From positions 1 through 5,059 of the forward strand of contig JBLMWU010000047.1 in the NCBI GenBank assembly GCA_050257395.1: DNA of 5,059 nucleotides. The letters run 5' to 3'. The notes under the pieces were generated by a model. The model ran no database searches. It was not told the DNA's origin and saw nothing but the letters and a program-made list of their open reading frames with translations. Source of the stretch: JAIRTY01 sp050257395. Lineage in GTDB: Bacteria > Actinomycetota > Actinomycetes > Streptosporangiales > Streptosporangiaceae. Shown piece by piece: positions 1 through 4,985 of the stretch (its first letter is position 1; every line of letters begins with the position of its first letter). Both the position numbers and the translations under genes were made by a program.

Positions 1-2
1 TA

Positions 3-12
3 AGAGGTGGAG
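3..12 (+). promoter_or_regulatory. Shine-Dalgarno sequence favouring the ATG at 13
   Basis: The purine-rich run AGAGGTGGAG lies directly before the ATG at 13, with its AGAGG core 5 nt upstream. The in-frame GTG at 7 lies inside this run and has almost no room for its own ribosome site after the in-frame TAA at 1-3. This favours the ATG at 13 over the GTG at 7. The window edge hides anything further upstream. Confidence 0.55.
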
Positions 13-1251
13 ATGCTGCGGAGGCTGGGCAAGCCAGCTAACCTCGGTGGGGTGGCTCTTTGCGGCTTCCGCGTGACGCCGCCGGCCGCGGTCGCCGCGC
101 GGGCTGCCCGTGCCGTGGCCGCGCTGGCTGCGGTGGTTGCGGCCGGGCTCGCCGGCTGCACCTCACCCTCTTACTCGCAGGCTGGTCATCCCGCGGGCGC
201 CGCGACCACCCCGGCACCTCGGTCATCCTCACCCTCGCCTGCCTCACCGTCCCGGCCAGCCAGCGCCTTCCGGCTGCTGCCCGCCACTGGCCCGGGGCAC
301 CTGGCAGCCGGATCAGATCCGCGGGCGCTGCCCGTCGACGTACTGATCGCCGACGAGAACAACCGGCGCCTGCTGCTCATTGACCCGTACGGGCGGATCC
401 GCTGGGTGTTCCCCGGCCCCGGCGGCCTCAGGCGCGGCCAGGTGTTCGGCCCGCCCGATGACGCGTTCATCTCCCCGGATGGCCGGTCGATCGTCGCCAC
501 CCAGGAGGAAGACCAGACGATCTCGGTCATCGACATCGCGACCGGCCGCATAACCCGCCGGTACGGCCATCCGGGGGTCCCAGGGTCCGGGCCCGGCTAC
601 TACTATCATCCGGATGACGCCATGATGCTGCCCGGCGGCCAGATCCTGGTGGCGGACATCCTCAACTGCCGGATCCTGCTGCTGTCGGCCCGAGGGATAA
701 CACGACAGCTGGGCAGCACGTCGACAGCATGCGTTCATGACCCGCCGCGCCAGTTCGCCCAGCCGAACGGCGCCTTCCCGCTCGCCGACGGGCATTACCT
801 CGTCACCGAGATCCTCGGCGACCGGGTGGACGAGATGAACCTGCGCGGCCATGTGTACTGGTCGGCGCACCCGCCGGGCGTCAGCTACCCGTCCGATGCC
901 AACGAGGTGAGCCCGGGCCGCTACGTCGTCGCCGACTACTCCTCCCCGGGCCAGGTCGTCATCTTCACCCGCACCGGGCATCTGGTGTGGCGCTTCCGGC
1001 CCGTCGGCGCCGCCGCACTCAACCATCCCTCGCTCGCGCTGCCACTTCCTAATGGCAACATCCTCGTCAACGACGACCGCAACGACCGTGTGATCGTGAT
1101 CAGCACCAAGACGAACCGGATCGTCTGGCAGTACGGCCACGACGGCGTCCCCGGCAGCGCCCCCGGCTATCTCGACAACCCCGACGGCGTCGACCTGGCC
1201 CCGCCGTACTCACTGCTGATGACGCACGCCGCCACGGCGGGCCGTCCCTGA
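13..1251 (+). CDS. Secreted lipoprotein with NHL/PQQ-like beta-propeller
   Basis: Encodes a protein of about 412 aa, probably a lipid-anchored extracellular beta-propeller; substrate or partner unknown. Residue numbers here count from the GTG at 7. A hydrophobic Ala/Val segment (about 36-50) ends in the lipobox LAGC with Cys51 as the lipidation site. A Ser/Pro/Ala-rich linker (52-85) follows, and then repeated blade-like units from about 108 to 396 with the pattern of short hydrophobic strand, IAD/VAD-type turn, Asn/Asp, Arg and strand (DVLIADENNRRLLLID, ILVADILNCRILLL, ILVNDDRNDRVIVI). The motif YGHxGVPGSxPGY occurs twice (186-198 and 376-388), as expected for related blades. No catalytic residues were recognised. 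An in-frame TAA at 1-3 excludes an upstream start. A GTG at 73 would give a more typical short lipoprotein signal peptide but has only a distant G-rich stretch before it. Arylsulfotransferase-like and plain NHL proteins are both possible relatives. The next gene has its own promoter, so this gene is probably not in that operon. Confidence 0.8.
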   Translation: MLRRLGKPANLGGVALCGFRVTPPAAVAARAARAVAALAAVVAAGLAGCTSPSYSQAGHPAGAATTPAPRSSSPSPASPSRPASAFRLLPATGPGHLAAGSDPRALPVDVLIADENNRRLLLIDPYGRIRWVFPGPGGLRRGQVFGPPDDAFISPDGRSIVATQEEDQTISVIDIATGRITRRYGHPGVPGSGPGYYYHPDDAMMLPGGQILVADILNCRILLLSARGITRQLGSTSTACVHDPPRQFAQPNGAFPLADGHYLVTEILGDRVDEMNLRGHVYWSAHPPGVSYPSDANEVSPGRYVVADYSSPGQVVIFTRTGHLVWRFRPVGAAALNHPSLALPLPNGNILVNDDRNDRVIVISTKTNRIVWQYGHDGVPGSAPGYLDNPDGVDLAPPYSLLMTHAATAGRP

Positions 1252-1283
1252 CCACCCTGCGGGGGAGCGCTATCATCGTCGCA
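1248..1283 (+). promoter_or_regulatory. Predicted promoter of the arsR-cation transporter operon, leaderless
   Basis: A -35-like CTGACC (1248-1253, matching TGAC of TTGACA) is followed by a 17-bp spacer and a -10-like TATCAT (1271-1276, fitting TAnnnT). Initiation about 7 bp downstream of the -10 falls on A1283, the first base of the repressor ATG. The -35 overlaps the stop codon of the upstream lipoprotein gene. The only Shine-Dalgarno-like run, GGGGGAG at 1261-1267, is 15 nt from the ATG, too far to work well, which agrees with a leaderless message. This is a prediction from sequence only. Confidence 0.55.
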
Positions 1284-1296
1284 TGGCGATGATAGC
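1269..1296. promoter_or_regulatory. Inverted-repeat operator over the arsR start codon
   Basis: GCTATCATCG (1269-1278) and CGATGATAGC (1287-1296) form a perfect 10-bp inverted repeat around an 8-bp centre that contains the ATG at 1283. The left arm covers the predicted -10 box and the right arm covers codons 2-5. ArsR/SmtB repressors typically bind imperfect AT-containing dyads over their own promoter, so this is the obvious binding site for the product of the adjacent gene. Metal binding would release the repressor and open the operon. The inverted repeat is seen directly; the binding is inferred. Confidence 0.7.
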
Positions 1297-1654
1297 TCCT
1301 GATGCCGAAGTCGAGCGGGTGGAGCTCGCTCCGGCCGCGGCGCTGTTCCGGTCGCTGGGCGATCCGGCGCGGCTGATGATCGTGCGCCGCCTGGCCAGCG
1401 GCCCGGCGCGGGTGACCGACCTGGTGTCCGCGCTGGGGCTGGCGCAGTCGACGGTGTCCAAGCACCTGGCGTGCCTGCGAGACTGCGGGCTGGTGACTTC
1501 CGAGCCCGTCGGGCGGGCCTCGGTGTTCCGGCTGGCTCAGCCCGCGCTGGCCGAGATGCTCTCCGCGGCCGAGACGGTGCTCGCCGCCACCGGCAACGCC
1601 GTCGCCCTGTGCCCGGCCTATGGCATAGCCGCCTGCGGCGGGGACCCGTCGTGA
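1283..1654 (+). CDS. ArsR/SmtB-family metal-sensing repressor, CmtR-like
   Basis: A winged-helix repressor of 123 aa, a usual length for the family, expected to act as a cytoplasmic dimer that leaves DNA when it binds metal. The ArsR core runs from about residue 15 to 85: LFRSLGDPARLMIVRRL (22-38), the recognition helix region LGLAQSTVSKHLACLRDCGLV (51-71, read in two parts), and the wing GRASVFRLAQ (77-86). Cys64 and Cys68 (C-x3-C in the helix after the recognition helix) plus Cys110 match the spacing of Cys57, Cys61 and Cys102, the Cd(II)/Pb(II) ligands of mycobacterial CmtR. An extra Cys118 follows. There is no CVC motif of the CadC/ArsR alpha-3 type. The ATG at 1283 is chosen because it coincides with the predicted transcription start; the ATG at 1289 is an alternative. 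The gene overlaps the transporter gene by 4 bp, so repressor and transporter are co-translated. Metal specificity (Cd, Pb or another thiophilic ion) is inferred from the Cys pattern only. Confidence 0.9.
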   Translation: MAMIAPDAEVERVELAPAAALFRSLGDPARLMIVRRLASGPARVTDLVSALGLAQSTVSKHLACLRDCGLVTSEPVGRASVFRLAQPALAEMLSAAETVLAATGNAVALCPAYGIAACGGDPS

Positions 1655-2355
1655 CCGCCGCCCGCCCGGCCCGCCAGCCGGATGTTCCCGTCCTGGATGC
1701 CTGCTGCCCGCCGGGCGGCCCGGGCACCAAGCTGGGAATGCCGGCGGTGCGTGATGCCGGGTGGCGGCGCGCGGCCCGGCTGGCGCGCTGGCTGGCGTGG
1801 GCCAGCCTGGCGTGGATGTGCGCAGAGGGCGCCATCGGCCTGTGGCAGGGCCTGGCGGCCGGGTCGATCGCGCTGACCGGGTGGGCGCTGGGCAGCGCGG
1901 TGGAGGGCCTTGCCAGCGTGATCGTGATCTGGCGGTTCACCGGCTCGCGGACCCTGTCCGAGACCGCCGAGAGGCGCGCCCAGCGCGCCGTCGCCGTCTC
2001 GTTCTGGCTGCTGGCGCCCTATATCGCCGCCGAATCCGTGCGCGCCCTGGTCACCGGCCACCACGCCGAGACCACCGTGATCGGGATCGCGCTGACCGCG
2101 GTCGCGCTGCTGGAGATGCCGCTGCTGGGCCGCGCCAAGCACAAGCTCGCGGCCCGGCTCGGCTCGGCCGCCACCGCCGGCGAAGGCACCCAGAACTACC
2201 TGTGCGCCGCCCAGGCCGCAGCCGTGCTGGCCGGGCTGGCCGTCACCGCCGCCGGGCCCGGCGGCTGGTGGATCGACCCGGTCATCGGCCTGGGCATCGC
2301 CGCGGTCGCGGTGCGGGAAGGCGCCGGTTCCTGGCACGGCGACGACTGCTGCTGA
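1651..2355 (+). CDS. CDF-like cation transporter, membrane domain only
   Basis: A 234-aa inner-membrane protein, probably exporting a metal cation under control of the upstream repressor. About six hydrophobic segments are visible (roughly 44-66, 72-95, 111-134, 142-162, 183-202 and 207-222), with no cytoplasmic C-terminal domain of the classical CDF type. It fits an actinobacterial CDF-like group in which TM2 carries a GFGLDSxxE-type motif, loops contain SETAERRAQ and AGEGTQN, and the chain ends in W-x-G-x-x-CC. All of these are recognisable here (TM2 GWALGSAVE at 77-85, SETAERRAQ at 103-111, AGEGTQN at 176-182, C-terminal WHGDDCC). The classical HxxxD metal sites are absent and the TM2 Asp is replaced by Gly81. 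Cys pairs sit near both ends (Cys18-19 and Cys233-234). The GTG at 1651 overlaps the previous stop as GTGA, with GGCGGGGA at 1637-1644 as ribosome site. The ATG at 1738 is a possible later start that would remove the N-terminal Cys pair. Substrate is not proven. Confidence 0.85.
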   Translation: MTAARPARQPDVPVLDACCPPGGPGTKLGMPAVRDAGWRRAARLARWLAWASLAWMCAEGAIGLWQGLAAGSIALTGWALGSAVEGLASVIVIWRFTGSRTLSETAERRAQRAVAVSFWLLAPYIAAESVRALVTGHHAETTVIGIALTAVALLEMPLLGRAKHKLAARLGSAATAGEGTQNYLCAAQAAAVLAGLAVTAAGPGGWWIDPVIGLGIAAVAVREGAGSWHGDDCC

Positions 2356-2385
2356 CGCGCCGCGCCAGCGGCAGCGTGCTCACCC

Positions 2386-2425
2386 GGCGCCGCGAACGTG
2401 GCCATGATGAGATCTTCGCCGCGCC
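2386..2425. terminator. Hairpin in the convergent gap, possible bidirectional terminator
   Basis: GGCGCCGCGAA (2386-2396) and TTCGCCGCGCC (2415-2425) pair at 10 of 11 positions around an 18-nt loop. The hairpin lies in the 70-bp gap between two convergent genes and ends next to the heliorhodopsin stop codon. No T-run follows on either side, which is common for terminators in high-GC actinomycetes but leaves the call uncertain. Confidence 0.4.
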
Positions 2426-3214
2426 CTAGGTGCGCAAGACATTGGCGAAGATGAGCCATGCCAGCAGCGACTTGGCAGTGAAGCTCAAGACGATGTAGAC
2501 AACCTCGCCGTAGAGGTAGTCGCGCCAGCGGCCAACCTGGGAGTACTGGAGCGCCATGTTGACCGCGAAGCTGAAGAACAGCACGAACTGGACGATGGTG
2601 ATGGCGTAGACGAACCCCGGCACCTGGGCGGGCTGTGCGACGTACACCGCGATCAGTGCCCATGGCACTATGCCGACGAGGGAGCCGAACCAGAAGGCGC
2701 TCCAGTCGGCGGCGCCCGGCCGCTGCTGGCGCTCCATCAACAGGCCGAACAAGATCATCGCCGTGTTCGCCGCGAAGATGGCGACCACGGCGGCCAGGTC
2801 GCGGATGCCGACAAACAGCCCGATCAGCACGATCATCACCGACGCGCTGACGGAGTACTCGATCCACCGCGCGTAGTTGGCGCGGCGAGACAGCCCATGC
2901 TCGTACCAGCCGTGCACGCCGGGCGATGCGACCAGCAAGTGGTCGATGGCCGCCAGGGCGAGGAAGACGGCCACCGCCGGGCCGATCCGCAGCGAGAACA
3001 CCACCTGCGGCAGCGTCGCCCCGGTCACGGCGACCGGGTCGGTGCGCAGGTACGACGCCGTCACCGGCAGCGCGAGATCGTTGCTGGCCACCAGCATGTA
3101 TATCGCCTCCGCGGCCAGCAGCACGCCGACCGCGATGTTGAATGCCCGCAGCCGCCGGTAACGCTGCCCTGTTTCCGGAGCCCCGGCCACCACCGGGCTG
3201 CTGTCGACCGCCAT
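2426..3214 (-). CDS. heR: Heliorhodopsin (retinal-binding seven-helix membrane protein)
   Basis: A 262-aa seven-helix photoreceptor of the heliorhodopsin family, distantly related to type-1 rhodopsins, inserted with the N-terminus in the cytoplasm, and generally found not to pump ions. Approximate helices are 23-44, 76-95, 115-136, 139-160, 174-192, 200-223 and 236-257. It aligns by eye along its whole length with the founding protein 48C12: FN..GV and NDLALPVT..YL at the N-terminus, RWIEYSVSASVMIVLIG (116-132) in TM3, MILFGLL.E and FWFGS..GIVPW in TM4-TM5, VPGFVYAI in TM6, YIVLSFTAKSLLAWLIF (240-256) in TM7. Lys248 is the retinal Schiff-base lysine and Glu119 corresponds to counterion Glu107. 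His92 matches His80, but His23 is replaced by Leu33; Glu36 replaces Gln26 and Asp91 replaces Phe79. The ATG is preceded by a strong ribosome site (GAGGGGGA, 3219-3226). It lies 212 bp downstream of the SDR gene, so it probably has its own promoter. No retinal-forming oxygenase or carotenoid gene is in the window. The biological role of heliorhodopsins is unsettled. Confidence 0.96.
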   Translation of the reverse strand: MAVDSSPVVAGAPETGQRYRRLRAFNIAVGVLLAAEAIYMLVASNDLALPVTASYLRTDPVAVTGATLPQVVFSLRIGPAVAVFLALAAIDHLLVASPGVHGWYEHGLSRRANYARWIEYSVSASVMIVLIGLFVGIRDLAAVVAIFAANTAMILFGLLMERQQRPGAADWSAFWFGSLVGIVPWALIAVYVAQPAQVPGFVYAITIVQFVLFFSFAVNMALQYSQVGRWRDYLYGEVVYIVLSFTAKSLLAWLIFANVLRT

Positions 3215-3426
3215 CGCTTCCCCCTCTGCCTGCCTTCACTGCCAGGTGATCCCGGCGGCAAGGGCGGCCCGTAGAGGCGAAGGTCCCCACGGGCGCCGGC
3301 CCGAGTTAGATTCGCCGCGACCGACGGATCTTTGCGCCTCGCGGGTTTGGCGGGGCAGCCGCCGCAAGCCGGGCAGTGAAGGCGTCGAGCAGCTGGCGCT
3401 GGTGGGGCCTGGCGCGGGAGATACTG
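3215..3426 (-). other. Non-coding region upstream of the heliorhodopsin gene
   Basis: This 212-bp stretch lies between the SDR stop codon and the heliorhodopsin start. I see no plausible short gene and no clear -35/-10 pair on the minus strand. It contains the heliorhodopsin ribosome site (3219-3226), a 12-bp inverted repeat with arms at 3232-3243 and 3372-3383, a partly symmetrical element at 3271-3290, and two short GC hairpins: CGGGC-GCCG-GCCCG at 3290-3303 and GGCGG-GGCAG-CCGCC at 3349-3363. Neither hairpin has a following T-run on the minus strand, so neither is a convincing terminator for the SDR gene. The length and structure suggest that the heliorhodopsin promoter and its control sites lie here. 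Confidence 0.6.
3232..3383. repeat. Perfect 12-bp inverted repeat with arms 128 bp apart
   Basis: GCCTTCACTGCC (3232-3243) is repeated exactly in inverted orientation as GGCAGTGAAGGC (3372-3383). The left arm ends 5 bp before the heliorhodopsin ribosome-site region. The arms could be two binding sites for one regulator, a long stem in a leader RNA, or the ends of a 152-bp non-coding insertion. The flanking bases show no obvious target duplication, so the last option is weak. Confidence 0.55.
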
Positions 3427-4428
3427 TCAGCTGGTCCCGCTGGTGTGTTCCGGCCATGGCGCGCCGGCGGTCGCCGTGTCCAGGTGGTCCCAGAGCTTGC
3501 GTGCGGCGCCGGGGTCTTGCCCGCGTGTCCAGGGCAGCGGGTATTCGGGCCGTGGGCGGCGGTCGTGCCAGAACCGGCCGCTGCCCAGGCGCTCGGGAGG
3601 CATGGTGGCGAGCCAGACGATGGTGTCGGCTCCTTGCTCCGGTGTGCGCAGGATGGGCCGGGTGGCCCGGTAGAAGCCCGGGAGCGCGGCGGCGACGCCG
3701 GGGGTGGTTACCCAGCCTGGGTGCATGGCGTGGAAGGCGACACCGGTTCCGGCCATCCGCCGTGCCCACTCCCGGCTCAGCGCCGCCTGTGCCCGCTTGG
3801 CCTTCGCGTATGCGGTGACGCCCTGGTAGCGCGACTCTGGCATCTGCAGGGTGGCGGGATCGAGGCGCTGGGTGTACATCCCGCCGGAGGAGACGGTGAT
3901 CACCCGGGAAGGGGCGGCGGCGAGCAGCGCCGGCATCAGCATGCGGGTGAGCAGGAACGGCGCGGCCACCTGGCCAAGGACCGTCAGTTCGGTCCCGGCT
4001 TCGTCTGTGCGGAACTGGGGGTGGATGGCTCCTGCGTTGTGGATGAGCACGTCGAGGCGGTCGTGGGTGGCATTGAACTCGCGGGCGAAGTCCCGTACCG
4101 CGTCCAGGTCCTCCATGTCGGCCAGCCCGTAGCTGATGCGCGTGCTGCCGGATTCGGCGGCGATGCCACGCCGGGCCCGCTCCGCCCGGTCGCGGCTGCG
4201 GGCGAGAAAGTGGACCGCCGCGCCCCGCCGGGCCAGGGCGACGGCTGCCGCGTACCCGATCCCGGAGGTGGCGCCGGTGATGATGACGACCTTTCCGTCG
4301 ATGCGGGGAGGGTCGCCGGCGGTGAACTCGGGCAGCAGCCGGGTCCGGACGGCCAGCCCGATCCGGGAGAAGCCCGGGACCACGCAGGCCTCCAGGGCCG
4401 CGTCCACCGCCTGCCCGAAGCCGGTCAC
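3427..4428 (-). CDS. Short-chain dehydrogenase/reductase, DHRS12/retinol-dehydrogenase-like
   Basis: A 333-aa NAD(P)-dependent oxidoreductase of the classical SDR fold. An N-terminal extension of about 45 residues (including ALEACVVPGFSRIGLAVRTR, 11-30) precedes the Rossmann fold. Cofactor motif TGATSGIG is at 51-58, NAG at 131-133, catalytic Ser at 180-181 (VSSGG), and the YxxxK pair at Tyr207 and Lys211, followed by HPGWVTTPGV (236-245). All catalytic residues are present, so the enzyme should be active. The long N-terminal extension and overall pattern resemble DHRS12-type SDRs, which are near retinol dehydrogenases; the true substrate is unknown. The start is a GTG at 4428 that overlaps the SRPBCC stop codon as GTGA, with AGGAGG (4435-4440) 6 nt upstream, so the two genes are translationally coupled. 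A lipid-like aldehyde, ketone or retinoid substrate is only a guess from family resemblance. Arg77 and Arg79 after the second Rossmann strand (FLARSRDRAE) would favour NADP(H). Confidence 0.9.
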   Translation of the reverse strand: MTGFGQAVDAALEACVVPGFSRIGLAVRTRLLPEFTAGDPPRIDGKVVIITGATSGIGYAAAVALARRGAAVHFLARSRDRAERARRGIAAESGSTRISYGLADMEDLDAVRDFAREFNATHDRLDVLIHNAGAIHPQFRTDEAGTELTVLGQVAAPFLLTRMLMPALLAAAPSRVITVSSGGMYTQRLDPATLQMPESRYQGVTAYAKAKRAQAALSREWARRMAGTGVAFHAMHPGWVTTPGVAAALPGFYRATRPILRTPEQGADTIVWLATMPPERLGSGRFWHDRRPRPEYPLPWTRGQDPGAARKLWDHLDTATAGAPWPEHTSGTS

Positions 4429-4940
4429 GGCCTGCCTCCTGCCGGCTTCCCCGCCTCGCCGGACGGGGCCGGCGCGGCCGCTGGCGCCTGGGTACCACGA
4501 CCCGGCGGGCGCCGGGACAGGGCGTCGGCGAGCCCGGCAACCGCCCGTTCCGCCACGACGCGGAAACCAGGCCGCAGGAGCGGGTCGAGCACCCGCAGCG
4601 GGCCGCGCAGCCGCACCTCGGCGTCATAGCTGACTGTCGAGCCGTCCGCGGCGCCGGCCACTACGATCCGGTCGGTGGACCGCAGCAAGGCATTGGCTGC
4701 GTGCAGAAGTACCTCCCGGTCCGGCACGAACCCGATGACCTCGTAGGTCAGGGACATCCGCACCCCCAGGAACGGCACCTTCAGCCGGAAGCGGCTGCCT
4801 GCCCCGACCGGCCCGGCGTCTAGCTGCTCCCCGGCCAGCACCCCGGGGTCCCATTCCGCCGCATTGCTGAAGGTCGCCAGGTAGCCGAGCGTCTCGGCTG
4901 CTGGGCTCCGCGACTCGACGGTCGCGTGGTGGTGGGCCAT
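4425..4940 (-). CDS. SRPBCC/START-fold (polyketide cyclase-like) protein
   Basis: A 171-aa soluble protein with the SRPBCC helix-grip fold, a hydrophobic-pocket fold used for lipid or polyketide binding and sometimes catalysis. Typical features are the opening strand HATVESRSPAAETLGYLATF (5-24), the AEWDPGV segment (28-34), the loop GPVGAGSRFRLKVPFLG (43-59), the strands YEVIGFVPDREVLL (66-79) and STVSYDAEVRLRGPLRVLDP (101-120), and a long C-terminal helix (about 125-142). A Pro/Ala/Gly-rich tail (145-171) lies outside the fold. The ATG at 4940 has a strong ribosome site, GAGGAG (4948-4953), 7 nt upstream. Co-translation with the SDR gene suggests that both act in one pathway, for example with the SRPBCC protein presenting or modifying a hydrophobic substrate for the dehydrogenase; this role is inferred. 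No catalytic residues can be assigned. Confidence 0.87.
   Translation of the reverse strand: MAHHHATVESRSPAAETLGYLATFSNAAEWDPGVLAGEQLDAGPVGAGSRFRLKVPFLGVRMSLTYEVIGFVPDREVLLHAANALLRSTDRIVVAGAADGSTVSYDAEVRLRGPLRVLDPLLRPGFRVVAERAVAGLADALSRRPPGRGTQAPAAAPAPSGEAGKPAGGRP
4435..4440 (-). promoter_or_regulatory. Ribosome-binding site fixing the SDR GTG start
   Basis: AGGAGG on the minus strand, 6 nt before the GTG at 4428, lies inside the end of the SRPBCC gene. It fixes the SDR start at the GTG that overlaps the previous stop codon. Confidence 0.75.
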
Positions 4941-4985
4941 TTGTGGACTCCTCGTTCGTTCTTTGTTTGGTTCCGGCGCTTCTGG

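Noticed and set aside
606..617. Palindrome TCATCCGGATGA resembling the metal operator
   Set aside because: It lies inside the lipoprotein coding sequence and its half-sites have a different spacing from the operator at 1269-1296. A chance match is more likely.
313..1140. Minus-strand open frame of 275 codons opposite the lipoprotein
   Set aside because: Low-complexity composition with no recognisable domain; the plus strand has a lipobox and regular propeller repeats.
1261..1267. GGGGGAG as ribosome site for the ArsR gene
   Set aside because: It lies 15 nt before the ATG, beyond the normal range, and upstream of the predicted transcription start.
1471..1650. Upstream extension of the transporter gene to a GTG at 1471
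   Set aside because: It would run 180 bp inside the repressor gene and add an Arg-rich stretch unlike the family. The GTG at 1651 has a coupled overlap and a ribosome site.
3290..3303. CGGGC-GCCG-GCCCG hairpin as terminator of the SDR gene
   Set aside because: The stem is only 5 bp with no T-run, and such short GC stems are frequent by chance in this base composition.
3232..3383. Reading the 12-bp inverted repeat as a proven transposon-like element
   Set aside because: There is no transposase, no matching target duplication at the edges and no second copy in the window, so it is reported only as an inverted repeat.
3236..4627. Minus-strand open frame of 463 codons in another frame over the SDR gene
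   Set aside because: The Arg/Pro/His-rich composition and the complete SDR motifs in the neighbouring frame show that it is a shadow.
3376..4629. Plus-strand open frame of 417 codons opposite the SDR and SRPBCC genes
   Set aside because: Its translation is Gly/Arg/Pro-rich with no family motif, while the minus strand here encodes two clear protein families with good ribosome sites. It is a GC-driven antisense open frame.
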